From positions 3,348,001 to 3,412,000 of the forward strand of contig NZ_CP036292.1 of NCBI RefSeq assembly GCF_007751715.1: a stretch of DNA of 64,000 nucleotides, given 5' to 3'. The notes beneath the pieces were generated by a model. The model saw nothing but the letters and a program-made list of their open reading frames with translations, made no database searches and was not told the DNA's origin. The DNA comes from Rosistilla oblonga (GTDB taxonomy: Bacteria; Planctomycetota; Planctomycetia; Pirellulales; Pirellulaceae). Shown here piece after piece: positions 42,367-50,554 of the stretch (position 1 is the stretch's first letter; each line of letters begins with the position of its first letter). The position numbers and the translations under genes were made by a program.

Positions 42367-44220
42367 ATGCCTGGCTTGGGCACACTTCAACGAATACCGC
42401 TCCGGCTAACCGCCGCCGGCTTGCTTGCATTCGCGTGGCTGCCGTCCTCCGCTATAGGGCAGGCCCCGGCGACTCCTGAAAACGCGGGCCAGTCGCTGCC
42501 GGCCCCGCTCTCCCCGTCGACGATGCCGCAGCCGCGCAAAGCACCTGCCGCGTACACGCTCAATTCTTCGCCACCCAGCGCGTTGAGTGCGAAAGAGCAG
42601 CGTTTTCTTGCGGAACGGATCGATCCCGAACGGACGCTCGACGTGACCGTCGGCCGCCCCTCGATTCTGCGTTTTAAAGTGCCCGCGTTTCGCGACCAGG
42701 TTGGCGATCCCACGATCGTCGATGTGTTGAGTCTGACCGAAACGGAACTGAGCGTCACCGGGAAAACGGTCGGTTCGACCGTGTTGAACCTGTGGTTCGA
42801 AGACCCTAGTGCTCCGAGCGGCCAAGAGGTACTGAGCTACCTGGTCCGAGTCTCCGAGGATCCAGAACGCTCGCGGCAGTACGATATCCTGTTGGAAAAT
42901 TTGGAACGCGACCTCAATCGAGGTTTTCCCAACAGCGTGGTCGACTTGAGCTACGTCGGTTCTCAGGTTGTGGTGCGTGGCAAAGCACGCGATATCGAAG
43001 AGGCAACCCAGATCTTGCGGATCGTATCGCAGAGTTTGCCTACCGAGGATCAGGTCGAGCAATCGGCGAGCGTTATCCCCGCTGTGTCCCAAAATCCCAC
43101 TGCGTCGAGTTTGTTCCAGCCCAATGCGATCCAGCCCACGTCGTTTCAGTCGGTCGATGGATTTACGATCGATGAGATCACCAATGCGGGCGGGGTGGAG
43201 TCGATATTTCGTGGCGACACGGTCACCGGTGCCAACGCCACCCAGATCAACAACCGCGTGGTCAACATGCTGGAGATCGCGGGCATCCATCAGGTGATGT
43301 TGAAGGTCACCTTGGCGGAAGTCGTTCGCGATTCGGGACGCAGTCTGATCGCCACCACACGGTTCGGCGTCGATTCGGACGACACCAGCGACATCAGCTT
43401 TACACACACATCGGGACTGGGGCGACTGACCTTTCAAACCGATCAATTTTTCTTGCGATTCGACGCGCTCAAGCGACTGGGAATGGCGCGTTCGCTCTCC
43501 GAACCCAACCTCACCACGCTCAGCGGCCAGCCGGCGAATTTCCTCGTCGGCGGCGAGTTCCCGATCCTCGAATCGGTATCGACTGTCGCCGCGGTAAACC
43601 AGAACATCACCTACGTTCCGTTTGGCGTTCAGTTGTCCGTCCTGCCGACCGTCACCGATGGGGATCGGATCCGGTTGCAGTTGCAGGCGACGATCTCCGA
43701 GACCGACGGCGGCGGCGGTGACGACAGCGATCCGAGCCAACCACCGAGCCTGACAACGCGGACGGTCACATCGACGGTGGAATTACGCGACACCGAATCA
43801 TTGGCGCTTGCTGGTTTGATTCGAAGCTCATTGAGCAGCTCCTCCGCCCGAGTGCCCTTCCTCGGCGACCTGCCGTACGTTGGCAACCTGTTCTCGCAGA
43901 AGTCTTCCGATTTCCAGGAACAGGAATTGATGGTCATCGTGACGCCTTATTTGGTTTCACCTCTTCCCGCCACGATGCCGTTGCCCCTGCCCGGGAGCGA
44001 CACCTTTGAACCGGACGATCTCGATTTTTTCCTACGAGGATTGATGTACGGCACCATCCCCGAGGACTATCGCACGCCGGTACGCAGCGATGTGTCAAAG
44101 ATGCACGCATTCCGCCGCAGCGAACAAAAATACATCATTGGAATGCCCGGCCATGCGTCCGGCCGCCCGTTGCCCGATTGTGCATCGCCCGCCAACCAGC
44201 TGCTGCGTGAGGTCCCCTGA
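42367..44220 (+). CDS. cpaC: Tad pilus outer-membrane secretin CpaC/RcpA
   Basis: A 617-residue secretin. The signal peptide (LTAAGLLAFAWLPSSAIGQA) is followed by a Pro-rich linker. The pilus N domain (TLDVTVGRPSILRFKVPAFR and GKTVGSTVLNLWFED) comes next, and then a BON-like domain (VVDLSYVGSQVVVRGKARDI). The secretin channel domain contains ARSLSEPNLTTLSGQPANFL with VGGEFPI and the closing VPFLGDLPYVGNLFSQK. It would form the outer-membrane pore for the Flp pilus. It heads a second Tad operon with the OmpA-like and TadD-like lipoproteins, separated from the assembly genes by the glycan block. Confidence 0.95.
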   Translation: MPGLGTLQRIPLRLTAAGLLAFAWLPSSAIGQAPATPENAGQSLPAPLSPSTMPQPRKAPAAYTLNSSPPSALSAKEQRFLAERIDPERTLDVTVGRPSILRFKVPAFRDQVGDPTIVDVLSLTETELSVTGKTVGSTVLNLWFEDPSAPSGQEVLSYLVRVSEDPERSRQYDILLENLERDLNRGFPNSVVDLSYVGSQVVVRGKARDIEEATQILRIVSQSLPTEDQVEQSASVIPAVSQNPTASSLFQPNAIQPTSFQSVDGFTIDEITNAGGVESIFRGDTVTGANATQINNRVVNMLEIAGIHQVMLKVTLAEVVRDSGRSLIATTRFGVDSDDTSDISFTHTSGLGRLTFQTDQFFLRFDALKRLGMARSLSEPNLTTLSGQPANFLVGGEFPILESVSTVAAVNQNITYVPFGVQLSVLPTVTDGDRIRLQLQATISETDGGGGDDSDPSQPPSLTTRTVTSTVELRDTESLALAGLIRSSLSSSSARVPFLGDLPYVGNLFSQKSSDFQEQELMVIVTPYLVSPLPATMPLPLPGSDTFEPDDLDFFLRGLMYGTIPEDYRTPVRSDVSKMHAFRRSEQKYIIGMPGHASGRPLPDCASPANQLLREVP

Positions 44221-45059
44221 TGGTCTCAATCGCATCGATGTTGAAGGCAGAGACGGCTAACAAATTTGCATGGGAACGACGAGGGCAGACGATGATTCAA
44301 CACAACACGCCAACACAAAAACACCAACGCACGATGCGGCGACGTCGCAAGCTGGCTGCATACATCATGTCGATGCACGTGGCGCTGTTGTGCGGATGTT
44401 CGCACATGTCGCCCTATGGGCAACGGGATCGATGTTGTCCCGATGGTCAGGCAAACTGTTTGCCTGTCGACGCGGGCACTGTTCCACCGGCGGCTTCGAT
44501 CCATCTCGCCAATCGTTGTGTCGATCCGGTACCTTGCGAAGCCGTCCCCGCGCCATTGGGAACGTACGTCGCTCAGTGGCAAGGCGCGATGGCTCAACGG
44601 GCGCAGGAACACCACTGGATGGTGACGCGGAACGAATGGTTCGATGGTGGCAGCCAGCTGGGCCCCAAAGGCAAGCAGCACGTCCAGCGGATCGCGGAAT
44701 GTCTGAGAAACCAGCCACAACTTGTCGTCATCGAAAAAGAACCGCTCGCACTCGCATTGGGCGAAACCTATGAACAGGCGGTTCAGTCGAATCAGCAATT
44801 GCAGTTCGACCGTCGCAACGCGGTGATCGAAGCGCTTGCAGAAGCAGGGGTTCCCGACGCTCCCGAATGGGTCGGCTTCGCCGATGATCGCGCTGTCGGC
44901 GTTCGCGGTATCGAAGCTCCCCAAATCTACAACACCCAATTCACTGGAACCGGGACGGGCAACCGCGGTGGGGTTGGACAAGGGCAAGGTAATAGTTTTG
45001 GTGGCGGCAACAGTTTTGGTGGCGGCGGCAGCGGGTTTGGCGGCGGAGGTATCTTCTAG
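44220..45059 (+). CDS. OmpA-like lipoprotein of the Tad locus with Gly-rich tail
   Basis: Up to 279 residues. The ATG at 44220 overlaps the secretin stop by one base, but the signal region (RRRRKLAAYIMSMHVALLCG with lipobox LCGC) suggests a start nearer 44292 or 44334. The central part (VTRNEWFDGGSQLGPKGKQH, then FDRRNAVIEALAEAG) resembles the OmpA C-terminal peptidoglycan-binding fold. The last 45 residues are Gly/Phe/Asn-rich, with repeated NSFGGG. It probably anchors the pilus outer-membrane complex to the cell wall; this is inferred from context. Confidence 0.72.
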   Translation: MVSIASMLKAETANKFAWERRGQTMIQHNTPTQKHQRTMRRRRKLAAYIMSMHVALLCGCSHMSPYGQRDRCCPDGQANCLPVDAGTVPPAASIHLANRCVDPVPCEAVPAPLGTYVAQWQGAMAQRAQEHHWMVTRNEWFDGGSQLGPKGKQHVQRIAECLRNQPQLVVIEKEPLALALGETYEQAVQSNQQLQFDRRNAVIEALAEAGVPDAPEWVGFADDRAVGVRGIEAPQIYNTQFTGTGTGNRGGVGQGQGNSFGGGNSFGGGGSGFGGGGIF

Positions 45060-45060
45060 G

Positions 45061-45822
45061 ATGATCAAACCGCAAATACTGGGACTGGTGCTGCTTTGTA
45101 CCCTCGGTTGCGCTGGCTTGCCGCGTTGGGACCGCAGCGGCCTATCACGCGTCCCGAGCGAAACGAAGCCATCGCCGACGAATTCCAAGGTGCTTGCCGA
45201 TCCTAGCGATCAAGAGCTTGCAATCGCGTGGGAGACCGCTCAGCTGGCCGAACAGCGTGGGATGGATCGCGAGGCGATCGAAGCCTATCTGGAGGTCCGC
45301 AAGCACGATCCGACGAAGCCCGATGTCGCCCATGCCTTGGCGGTTCTTTACGACCGATCGGGGATGACCGACGCAGCTTCACGCGAATACAAAACAGCGT
45401 TGCAGCAGCGTCCCAACAATCCCGATCTGCATTGCGACTACGGCTATTTCCTCTATTCAACCGGCGACTATAGCGGAGCCGAGGCGAGTTTGCGGGAAGC
45501 TTTGCGGCTGCAACCCGATCACACGCAAGCGACGATCAATCTAGCGGTGGTGATTGGAGCTCATGGTCGATACGACGAAGCCCAAGCGTTGTTTACCGAG
45601 GCGATTGGTCCGGCAGCCGCGATGCATAACATCGGAATGCTGCGTCTGCGGGCTGGCGAAGTCGAAGCTGCAAAGTCGCTGCTGGCCGAAGCGAGTCGCC
45701 GCGATCCGAGTATCGATGTCGGCCAGCCAGTGCTCGATCGATTGGCGGCCTCTCCGCAATTCGCCACGGCTCCAGAGGGGAGCAGTTTCGCGGTCCCACC
45801 AGCCGGCAATCCGATACGTTGA
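45061..45822 (+). CDS. tadD: TadD-like TPR lipoprotein
   Basis: A 253-residue protein. MIKPQILGLVLLCTLGC ends in a lipobox. At least four TPR repeats follow (AQLAEQRGMDREAIEAYLEV, ALAVLYDRSGMTDAASREYK, YGYFLYSTGDYSGAEASLRE, VVIGAHGRYDEAQALFTEA). TadD lipoproteins act as pilotins or assembly factors for the Tad secretin. The gene starts one base after the previous stop and is the last recognisable Tad gene of this operon. Confidence 0.88.
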   Translation: MIKPQILGLVLLCTLGCAGLPRWDRSGLSRVPSETKPSPTNSKVLADPSDQELAIAWETAQLAEQRGMDREAIEAYLEVRKHDPTKPDVAHALAVLYDRSGMTDAASREYKTALQQRPNNPDLHCDYGYFLYSTGDYSGAEASLREALRLQPDHTQATINLAVVIGAHGRYDEAQALFTEAIGPAAAMHNIGMLRLRAGEVEAAKSLLAEASRRDPSIDVGQPVLDRLAASPQFATAPEGSSFAVPPAGNPIR

Positions 45823-46421
45823 TGTCGCGGGGAGCGTTCGAGTGAACGCCAAGTGGCTGATATGATGCAAGAGAGCGATAAGGCTCTCCCCGGCACTGCC
45901 GTTTGGGAAGCATTTTGCATCCCCGACCGAGTCGCTTGTCACCCAGCTGTCGTGTTTCGAAATGGCTGGCACCTGCCCCCGCGGTATTCTCCACGTCGCT
46001 GGCTGCAGGGGGAATAATTGCTGAAGTAGCCGACACCGAAACTGCAAGTGTCGTGATACTTTTCCAATCGATCGCCTGCGATTTGCAGAGAATGGGCAGT
46101 GCGTATCGGCCCGGGGAAATCTCTTCGGTGTTGTTGCAGGCAAATCGGTCCGCCGGAACCGCCCGGTCGGACGTCGACCTCTTCGGAATGCAATCCGATC
46201 GCCCTTAGTTGCACTTTGGCCACAGCAAGGTTGCGACTCAAAGTCGGAGAACCGGGCGACGCACAGCCCGTTCCGGTTCGGGTAAGCTTGCTAGGATCGA
46301 GTCGCCTTGTTCGACCAATCCGTCACGCCGCATCGCCGCGCTGCCGCGGGCGTAGGCCAATTCGACTTGCAGCACATCCGGGGAACGATTCACTTTCGGA
46401 GACGCGAATCCGGCCGCAACG
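45823..46421. other. Gene-poor stretch between the Tad operon and the metal island
   Basis: About 600 bases. I find no convincing gene. On the minus strand near 46230-46420 a stretch reads SPKVNRSPDVLQVELAYARG and ends at a stop without a plausible start, which could be a decayed coding fragment. Other frames here are mutually contradictory and lack family motifs. Confidence 0.35.
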
Positions 46422-46775
46422 CTAATTCTTCTTTGGTTTGGACGTGAATGTGCCGTCGGGGCCGACCAGTTTTAATGGGTGCTTACCGATGCTCTCCATG
46501 GTTTCCCAAAGTTTTGCGGGACTCAGGCGAATATTCTTCGCGGGGTATAGCACCACGGATTTGGTTTGGATATCGCAATGGATCTTCGCAACTTCTTTTA
46601 CCTTGTCAAAACGCGCGATGATCTGCTTGACGCATCCACCACACATTTCGCCGACGGTGATCGTTGTCGTCACTCGCGACTTCGTTTCGGCATGCGATTG
46701 CGAGGACGCAAGCAAAGCGATCAAGAGAGCTGCGCTGATCGAAACATAGCTGGTTCGTTTTACAATCGTCGACAT
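46422..46775 (-). CDS. Periplasmic heavy-metal-associated (HMA) domain protein
   Basis: A 117-residue protein from the ATG at 46775. The signal peptide (SYVSISAALLIALLASSQSH then A) is followed by one HMA fold with the metal site GEMCGGCVKQI. The second half (IQTKSVVLYPAKNIRLSPAK, LWETMESIG) completes the beta-alpha-beta-beta-alpha-beta fold. It resembles MerP-type periplasmic metal carriers. The gene is divergent from the first COG0523 gene and shares with it a region containing two TGCA-N7-TGCA boxes and a separate perfect palindrome. Confidence 0.85.
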   Translation of the reverse strand: MSTIVKRTSYVSISAALLIALLASSQSHAETKSRVTTTITVGEMCGGCVKQIIARFDKVKEVAKIHCDIQTKSVVLYPAKNIRLSPAKLWETMESIGKHPLKLVGPDGTFTSKPKKN

Positions 46776-46816
46776 CAGAAGCTCCTGTTGTTGGTGGAGG
46801 TGCACACGCTGAACCC

Positions 46817-46836
46817 GGTCCCATTTACATGGGACC
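46817..46836. promoter_or_regulatory. Perfect 20-bp palindrome upstream of the HMA gene
   Basis: GGTCCCATTTACATGGGACC has 8-bp arms around TTAC. It lies 42 bases upstream of the HMA protein start, in the divergent region. It differs from the TGCA-type boxes, so it could be a second operator or an mRNA hairpin. Confidence 0.5.
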
Positions 46837-46858
46837 GATACACGAGTTCAATACGCAC

Positions 46859-46875
46859 TTGCAATCAACATGCAA
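46859..46875. promoter_or_regulatory. Candidate metal-regulon operator, box 1 (TGCA-N7-TGCA)
   Basis: TTGCA-ATCAACA-TGCAA. It lies between the divergent HMA and COG0523 genes, 84 bases from the HMA start. Confidence 0.6.
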
Positions 46876-46909
46876 AAGTAAGCTTCCAAAAATGGTTCGT
46901 CAACCGCAA

Positions 46910-46926
46910 GTGCAATCCTTTTGCAG
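46910..46926. promoter_or_regulatory. Candidate metal-regulon operator, box 2 (TGCA-N7-TGCA)
   Basis: GTGCA-ATCCTTT-TGCAG. It lies 62 bases upstream of the COG0523 gene start. Its centre is 51 bases from box 1, close to five helical turns, so both boxes could be bound on the same DNA face. Confidence 0.6.
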
Positions 46927-46987
46927 GAAGGGTGCTTTGAGGTTAGCAACGGCTGCAGATTTATAAGAGCAAGAAGGTATAGGTTAA

Positions 46988-48358
46988 ATGAGCGATTCAG
47001 AGTGCAACAGTGGTTCCCCGAAATCGAATGAAAACGACATCCCATCGAGGCAATCGAGCGTGCCCACACTGTCGATCCTCAAGACATTGCCGACCACCCA
47101 GGAGGTCAAGGCAAGGATTCCGGTGACAGTGCTTTCTGGGTTCCTCGGTGCCGGCAAGACAACCTTGCTGAGTCACGTGCTCAACAATCGCCAAGGGTTG
47201 CGCGTCGCATTGATTGTCAACGACATGAGCGACATCAATATCGATTCGCAACTGGTGAAGGGCGGAGGTGCGAGCTTAAATCGTGCCGAGGAGAAGCTGA
47301 TCGAGCTTTCAAGCGGCTGCATTTGCTGCACTTTGCGGGAAGACTTGCTTCAAGAAGTTGGCCGGTTGGCAGCCGAGGGCCGCTTCGATTACTTGCTAAT
47401 CGAATCGACGGGCATCTCCGAACCGCTGCCTGTCGCAGAAACGTTCATCTATGAAGACGAAGACGGTCGTAGCCTGAGCAACGCGGCGCAATTGGATACG
47501 CTGGTGACCGTCGTGGATGGAGTGAATTTCCTCGAAGACTTCAATTCGGTCGACGAATTGCGTGATCGCAGCCTGGGCATGAGCGAAGACGATGATCGAG
47601 ATGTTCCGCAGTTGCTCGTCAACCAAATCGAGTTTGCAAACGTCATCGTCCTCAACAAGATCGATCTTCTTACCGACGAACAGCGAGGCCTGTTACGGCG
47701 GATGATTGGTAGCTTCAATCCTCAAGCCAAGCTCTTGGAGGCCTCTTTTGGGCAAGTTGAACTGACGGAGATCCTCAACACAGGTTTGTTCACGGAGGAG
47801 TGGGCCGATACGCTGCCGAATTGGTTGGAAAATCCTGGGGAAGGGATGGATGTTGATGCGGAAAAGTATGGCTTCGAGTCGTTCATCTTTGAATCGCGAC
47901 GACCGTTTCATCCCGCCAGATTCTTTGAGTTCTTCTCCAAGGGGGGCTTCAAAGGTGCCGTGCGTTCCAAAGGGAGCGTCTGGCTGGCAACTCGGATGGA
48001 CCTCGCCGGACTTTGGCAGCAAGCGGGGCGGCTCGGATCGTTGCAGTGCTCGGGAGAATGGTGGTCTGCGGTGCCAGAAGAGGAGAGGCCGGACGACCCT
48101 GAGTTGCAGCAGTACATCGCAGCAATTTCAGCGGAACCTTTCGGAGATCGCCGTCAGGAATTGGTCATCATCGGACACAATCTGAACGAGGCGGACTTCC
48201 GAGAGAAGATCGAGCGATGTTTGCTGACGGATGAAGAATTTGAGGCGGGACCGGAGGCGTGGCTTCAATTCGAGGATCCAATTCCTGCCTGGGAACTCGT
48301 TGACCACCATCACGGCCACGGCCACGACCACGACCATCATCACGATCACGACCATTAG
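46988..48358 (+). CDS. COG0523 (CobW/ZagA-type) metallochaperone GTPase with His tail
   Basis: A 456-residue G3E GTPase. Walker A GFLGAGKTT lies at 51-59, the metal motif CICC at 111-114, Mg-binding ESTGISEPLP follows, and the guanine-specificity motif is NKID. The CobW C-terminal domain (GFESFIFESRRPFHPARFFE) precedes a His/Asp tail of alternating HGHDHDHHHDHDH type. COG0523 proteins of this build insert or deliver zinc under zinc limitation. Two candidate operator boxes precede the gene. The start at 46988 is supported by its clean intergenic spacing, though the first 40 residues are not conserved. Confidence 0.92.
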   Translation: MSDSECNSGSPKSNENDIPSRQSSVPTLSILKTLPTTQEVKARIPVTVLSGFLGAGKTTLLSHVLNNRQGLRVALIVNDMSDINIDSQLVKGGGASLNRAEEKLIELSSGCICCTLREDLLQEVGRLAAEGRFDYLLIESTGISEPLPVAETFIYEDEDGRSLSNAAQLDTLVTVVDGVNFLEDFNSVDELRDRSLGMSEDDDRDVPQLLVNQIEFANVIVLNKIDLLTDEQRGLLRRMIGSFNPQAKLLEASFGQVELTEILNTGLFTEEWADTLPNWLENPGEGMDVDAEKYGFESFIFESRRPFHPARFFEFFSKGGFKGAVRSKGSVWLATRMDLAGLWQQAGRLGSLQCSGEWWSAVPEEERPDDPELQQYIAAISAEPFGDRRQELVIIGHNLNEADFREKIERCLLTDEEFEAGPEAWLQFEDPIPAWELVDHHHGHGHDHDHHHDHDH

Positions 48359-48507
48359 CGAACGCGACTCATTTGTTTCGCCGGTTCCGGTTTGAAAACG
48401 TTTGCGCGGTGATCGCAGATTGCTAAATAGGTTGACGCGCGGCGGCGAAATCGACTGCCGCGTGGCAGCCAAATCGCAACAAGTCCTCGCATAAACCGAT
48501 CCCATCG

Positions 48508-48659
48508 GTAGTGGACGACGCGACGAGTCCCGGCATAAACCGCCCCCGCCGGTAGTGGACGAGGCAACGTGTCCCGGCATAAACCGATCCCGCCGGTAGT
48601 GGACGAGTCAACGAGTCCCGGCACAAACCGATCCCGCCGGTAGTGGACGAGGCAACGAG
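48508..48659. repeat. 44-bp tandem repeat array, left part (3 copies plus a truncated copy)
   Basis: Copies start at 48508, 48552, 48596 and 48640, each opening with the core GTAGTGGACGAGGCAACGAG or a variant and continuing with CCCGGCATAAACCGATCCCG. The fourth copy is cut at 48659 by the insertion sequence and resumes at 50203 after it. A partial unit lies just upstream of 48508. Confidence 0.95.
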
Positions 48660-50202
48660 CTGTCGATTACCCACAAGTCATTGGTCTGGTCCGAAGGCTT
48701 GCCAGCAGAGGGCGAAGTCGAGCATTCGCCGCGTGCCTCGCCAGATTACTTCGGCTCCCGGCGGACCGTCGCCTTGGCGGTGATTGTAGCCGCCAAGGGT
48801 CGCAAGGACCGGGATGAATTGTGACAGCTCAGGAGCTTGCTTTGGGGGAGCCGTCTTTTCCACCACTTTCCAGACCGACTTCCATTCCGCTTCGCTGAAG
48901 ACGACATCACAGGGAAGCTCTGGACACTCGCGGCCTAAGAAGGTCACAAACATGATCCGCCATGCGATCACTTTGTAAAACATCAACGCGCGGATCAGTC
49001 GGTCTCTCGCTTCGAGTTGAATCTCTTCGACCCGGCAGCCAGTTTTGAAAACTCGAAAGAATACTTCGATTGGCCAACGAGCCACATACAAATCCACAAT
49101 CCGCAGCGTCTGGGCAATCGTGTCGACCGGCAGAGAACTCAGTAACAGCCAGTCGACTTCGGTTCCGTCGCCTGGGCCATCGATCTCGCGCACCCAAACG
49201 ACACTGATCTCGACCGGCGGCATCGAAGACTGCTTGTTGTGTGGCGCACGAAGAGTCATCCGCTTCGCTCGAATTTCTAACTTCGCAGTGCGTGCTTCAC
49301 GGCCGGGGTGTTGTTTGTTTCCTGATCCTTTGGTTCGCTTGGGCGTTTGGGGAAGCTGGACTTCGCGGTAAGCGACCGGCTGGGCGGATGCGATTTCGGC
49401 ACGCATTTTCTTATAAGCCGCAGGCCCGCCATCGGGGTCTTTCTCCGGCAACGAGCGTTTTCGCTGCGAGCGAATGACGAACTGAGCCGGTGTTTCATGC
49501 TGATCGGCTTCGACGAAAATGTCGTAGATGTCTCCTTCGCGATCGGCCAGCGAAACGATCTGAGTTTCAGGACATTTTCCGGCGATCTCGCAGGCCTTGC
49601 GATAACCATCGAGCCATCGTTGCCCTTCGCCGGTGTGTAGGGGTTGGCCTTCTCGCTTCTTGCTGGTGCCGAGCGCTTCTTTGTCGCGATCGTAGAACTT
49701 AACACCGACCACCCCGAGACAAAGTTTCTCCGGCGTGAAGGCGATGTGGGAATGATCGTAAAGTCCACGGCGGCCTAAGCGATCGAGATTGCGGACGCCT
49801 TCGGGCGGATGCGCGGTGTAGTCCAGTTCGGTGGTATCTTGTGCGATGCAAACGGTGTCTTGGGCTTTGATTCGTTGGAGTGTCTTTTCAGCGTGAGCCC
49901 CGAGAATGGCTTCTGGATCGACGTTGGGGTTATCGAATAGACGGTAGGCGGCTTTGGTTTCGTCCCAGCCACTGCAAGCTTCGTTGATACTGGCCGAAGG
50001 GTTGGCCGCCAGCGAGGCGAGCAACGCTTCGGCTCGATCGTTGAGACGTTTGTCTCCAAGTTGAATATCTTGAAATTCGTATGCGATACTGGTCGGTTGC
50101 ATGCTTTCACCTTAAGATTTCATTGTGCAAAATGAAATACTACAAGCGCAAATACCGTGCCAAAACGAGCTGTTTTTGCGGCGACTTGTGGGTAATCAAC
50201 AG
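48660..50202 (-). mobile_element. IS4-family insertion sequence, complete
   Basis: A 1543-bp element. Terminal inverted repeats are CTGTCGATTACCCACAAGTC at 48660-48679 and the complement of CTGTTGATTACCCACAAGTC at 50183-50202 (19 of 20 match). Direct 11-bp target duplications GAGGCAACGAG flank it at 48649-48659 and 50203-50213. It carries one intact transposase gene, whose stop codon lies within the left repeat. The intact ends and duplications suggest a recent insertion. Confidence 0.95.
48678..50102 (-). CDS. IS4-family transposase (Tn5-like DDE)
   Basis: A 474-residue transposase, apparently intact. The N-terminal DNA-binding domain of the Tn5 type is seen in YEFQDIQLGDKRLNDRAEAL and WDETKAAYRLFDNPNV. 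The catalytic Asp residues are in CIAQDTTELDYT and VSLADREGDIYDIF. The Glu lies in the family signature YVARWPIEVFFRVFK, which fits Y-(2)-R-(3)-E-(6)-K exactly. The C-terminal domain resembles the Tn5 dimerisation region. The transposase acts on the 20-bp inverted repeats that bound the element. Confidence 0.95.
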   Translation of the reverse strand: MQPTSIAYEFQDIQLGDKRLNDRAEALLASLAANPSASINEACSGWDETKAAYRLFDNPNVDPEAILGAHAEKTLQRIKAQDTVCIAQDTTELDYTAHPPEGVRNLDRLGRRGLYDHSHIAFTPEKLCLGVVGVKFYDRDKEALGTSKKREGQPLHTGEGQRWLDGYRKACEIAGKCPETQIVSLADREGDIYDIFVEADQHETPAQFVIRSQRKRSLPEKDPDGGPAAYKKMRAEIASAQPVAYREVQLPQTPKRTKGSGNKQHPGREARTAKLEIRAKRMTLRAPHNKQSSMPPVEISVVWVREIDGPGDGTEVDWLLLSSLPVDTIAQTLRIVDLYVARWPIEVFFRVFKTGCRVEEIQLEARDRLIRALMFYKVIAWRIMFVTFLGRECPELPCDVVFSEAEWKSVWKVVEKTAPPKQAPELSQFIPVLATLGGYNHRQGDGPPGAEVIWRGTRRMLDFALCWQAFGPDQ

Positions 50203-50305
50203 GAGGCAACGAGTCCCGGCACAAACCGATTCCCCCGGTAGTGGACGAGGCAACGAGTCCCGGCACAAACCGATCCCGCCGGTAGTGGACGAGGCAACGA
50301 GTCCT
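50203..50305. repeat. 44-bp tandem repeat array, right part
   Basis: This part begins with the 11-bp duplicated target and the rest of the unit split by the insertion sequence. Further cores follow at 50238 and 50282 (44-base period). Before the insertion the whole array would have had six cores. Confidence 0.93.
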
Positions 50306-50512
50306 TTCAGCATCGATTCGTTGCTCCTTTCGTTTCCTAGCGATGCCCCGAAGGGAGTTTTGTCATTGGTCACGGGAACGAGCGCAGCGCCATCAAGCGG
50401 CTCCGATCGCAAGCAAGACCTGCATCCCCCACCGGGAGGGGAGGGCATCGTTCGCTGTGTTCAAACCACCGGGCGCGGCAAGTTATTGCCGGGGCCGAAG
50501 GTGCGATCTACA

Positions 50513-50529
50513 ATGCAAACAAACTGCAT
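50513..50529. promoter_or_regulatory. Candidate metal-regulon operator, box 3 (TGCA-N7-TGCA)
   Basis: ATGCA-AACAAAC-TGCAT, a fully symmetric example. It lies 26 bases upstream of the TadE-C1q gene start, where a repressor would block transcription initiation. Confidence 0.6.
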
Positions 50530-50554
50530 TTGCAAGTCCTCGCGAGCCCATCCA

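Noticed and set aside
45541-46208. Several overlapping frames after the TadD-like gene
   Set aside because: They contradict one another in strand and frame, partly mirror the TPR gene, and show no signal peptide, domain or ribosome site.
50081-50554. Upstream extension of the TadE-like frame into the insertion sequence and repeat array
   Set aside because: The extra 158 codons translate the end of the insertion sequence and the 44-bp repeats. The pseudopilin signal starts properly at the ATG at 50555, just after the palindromic box.
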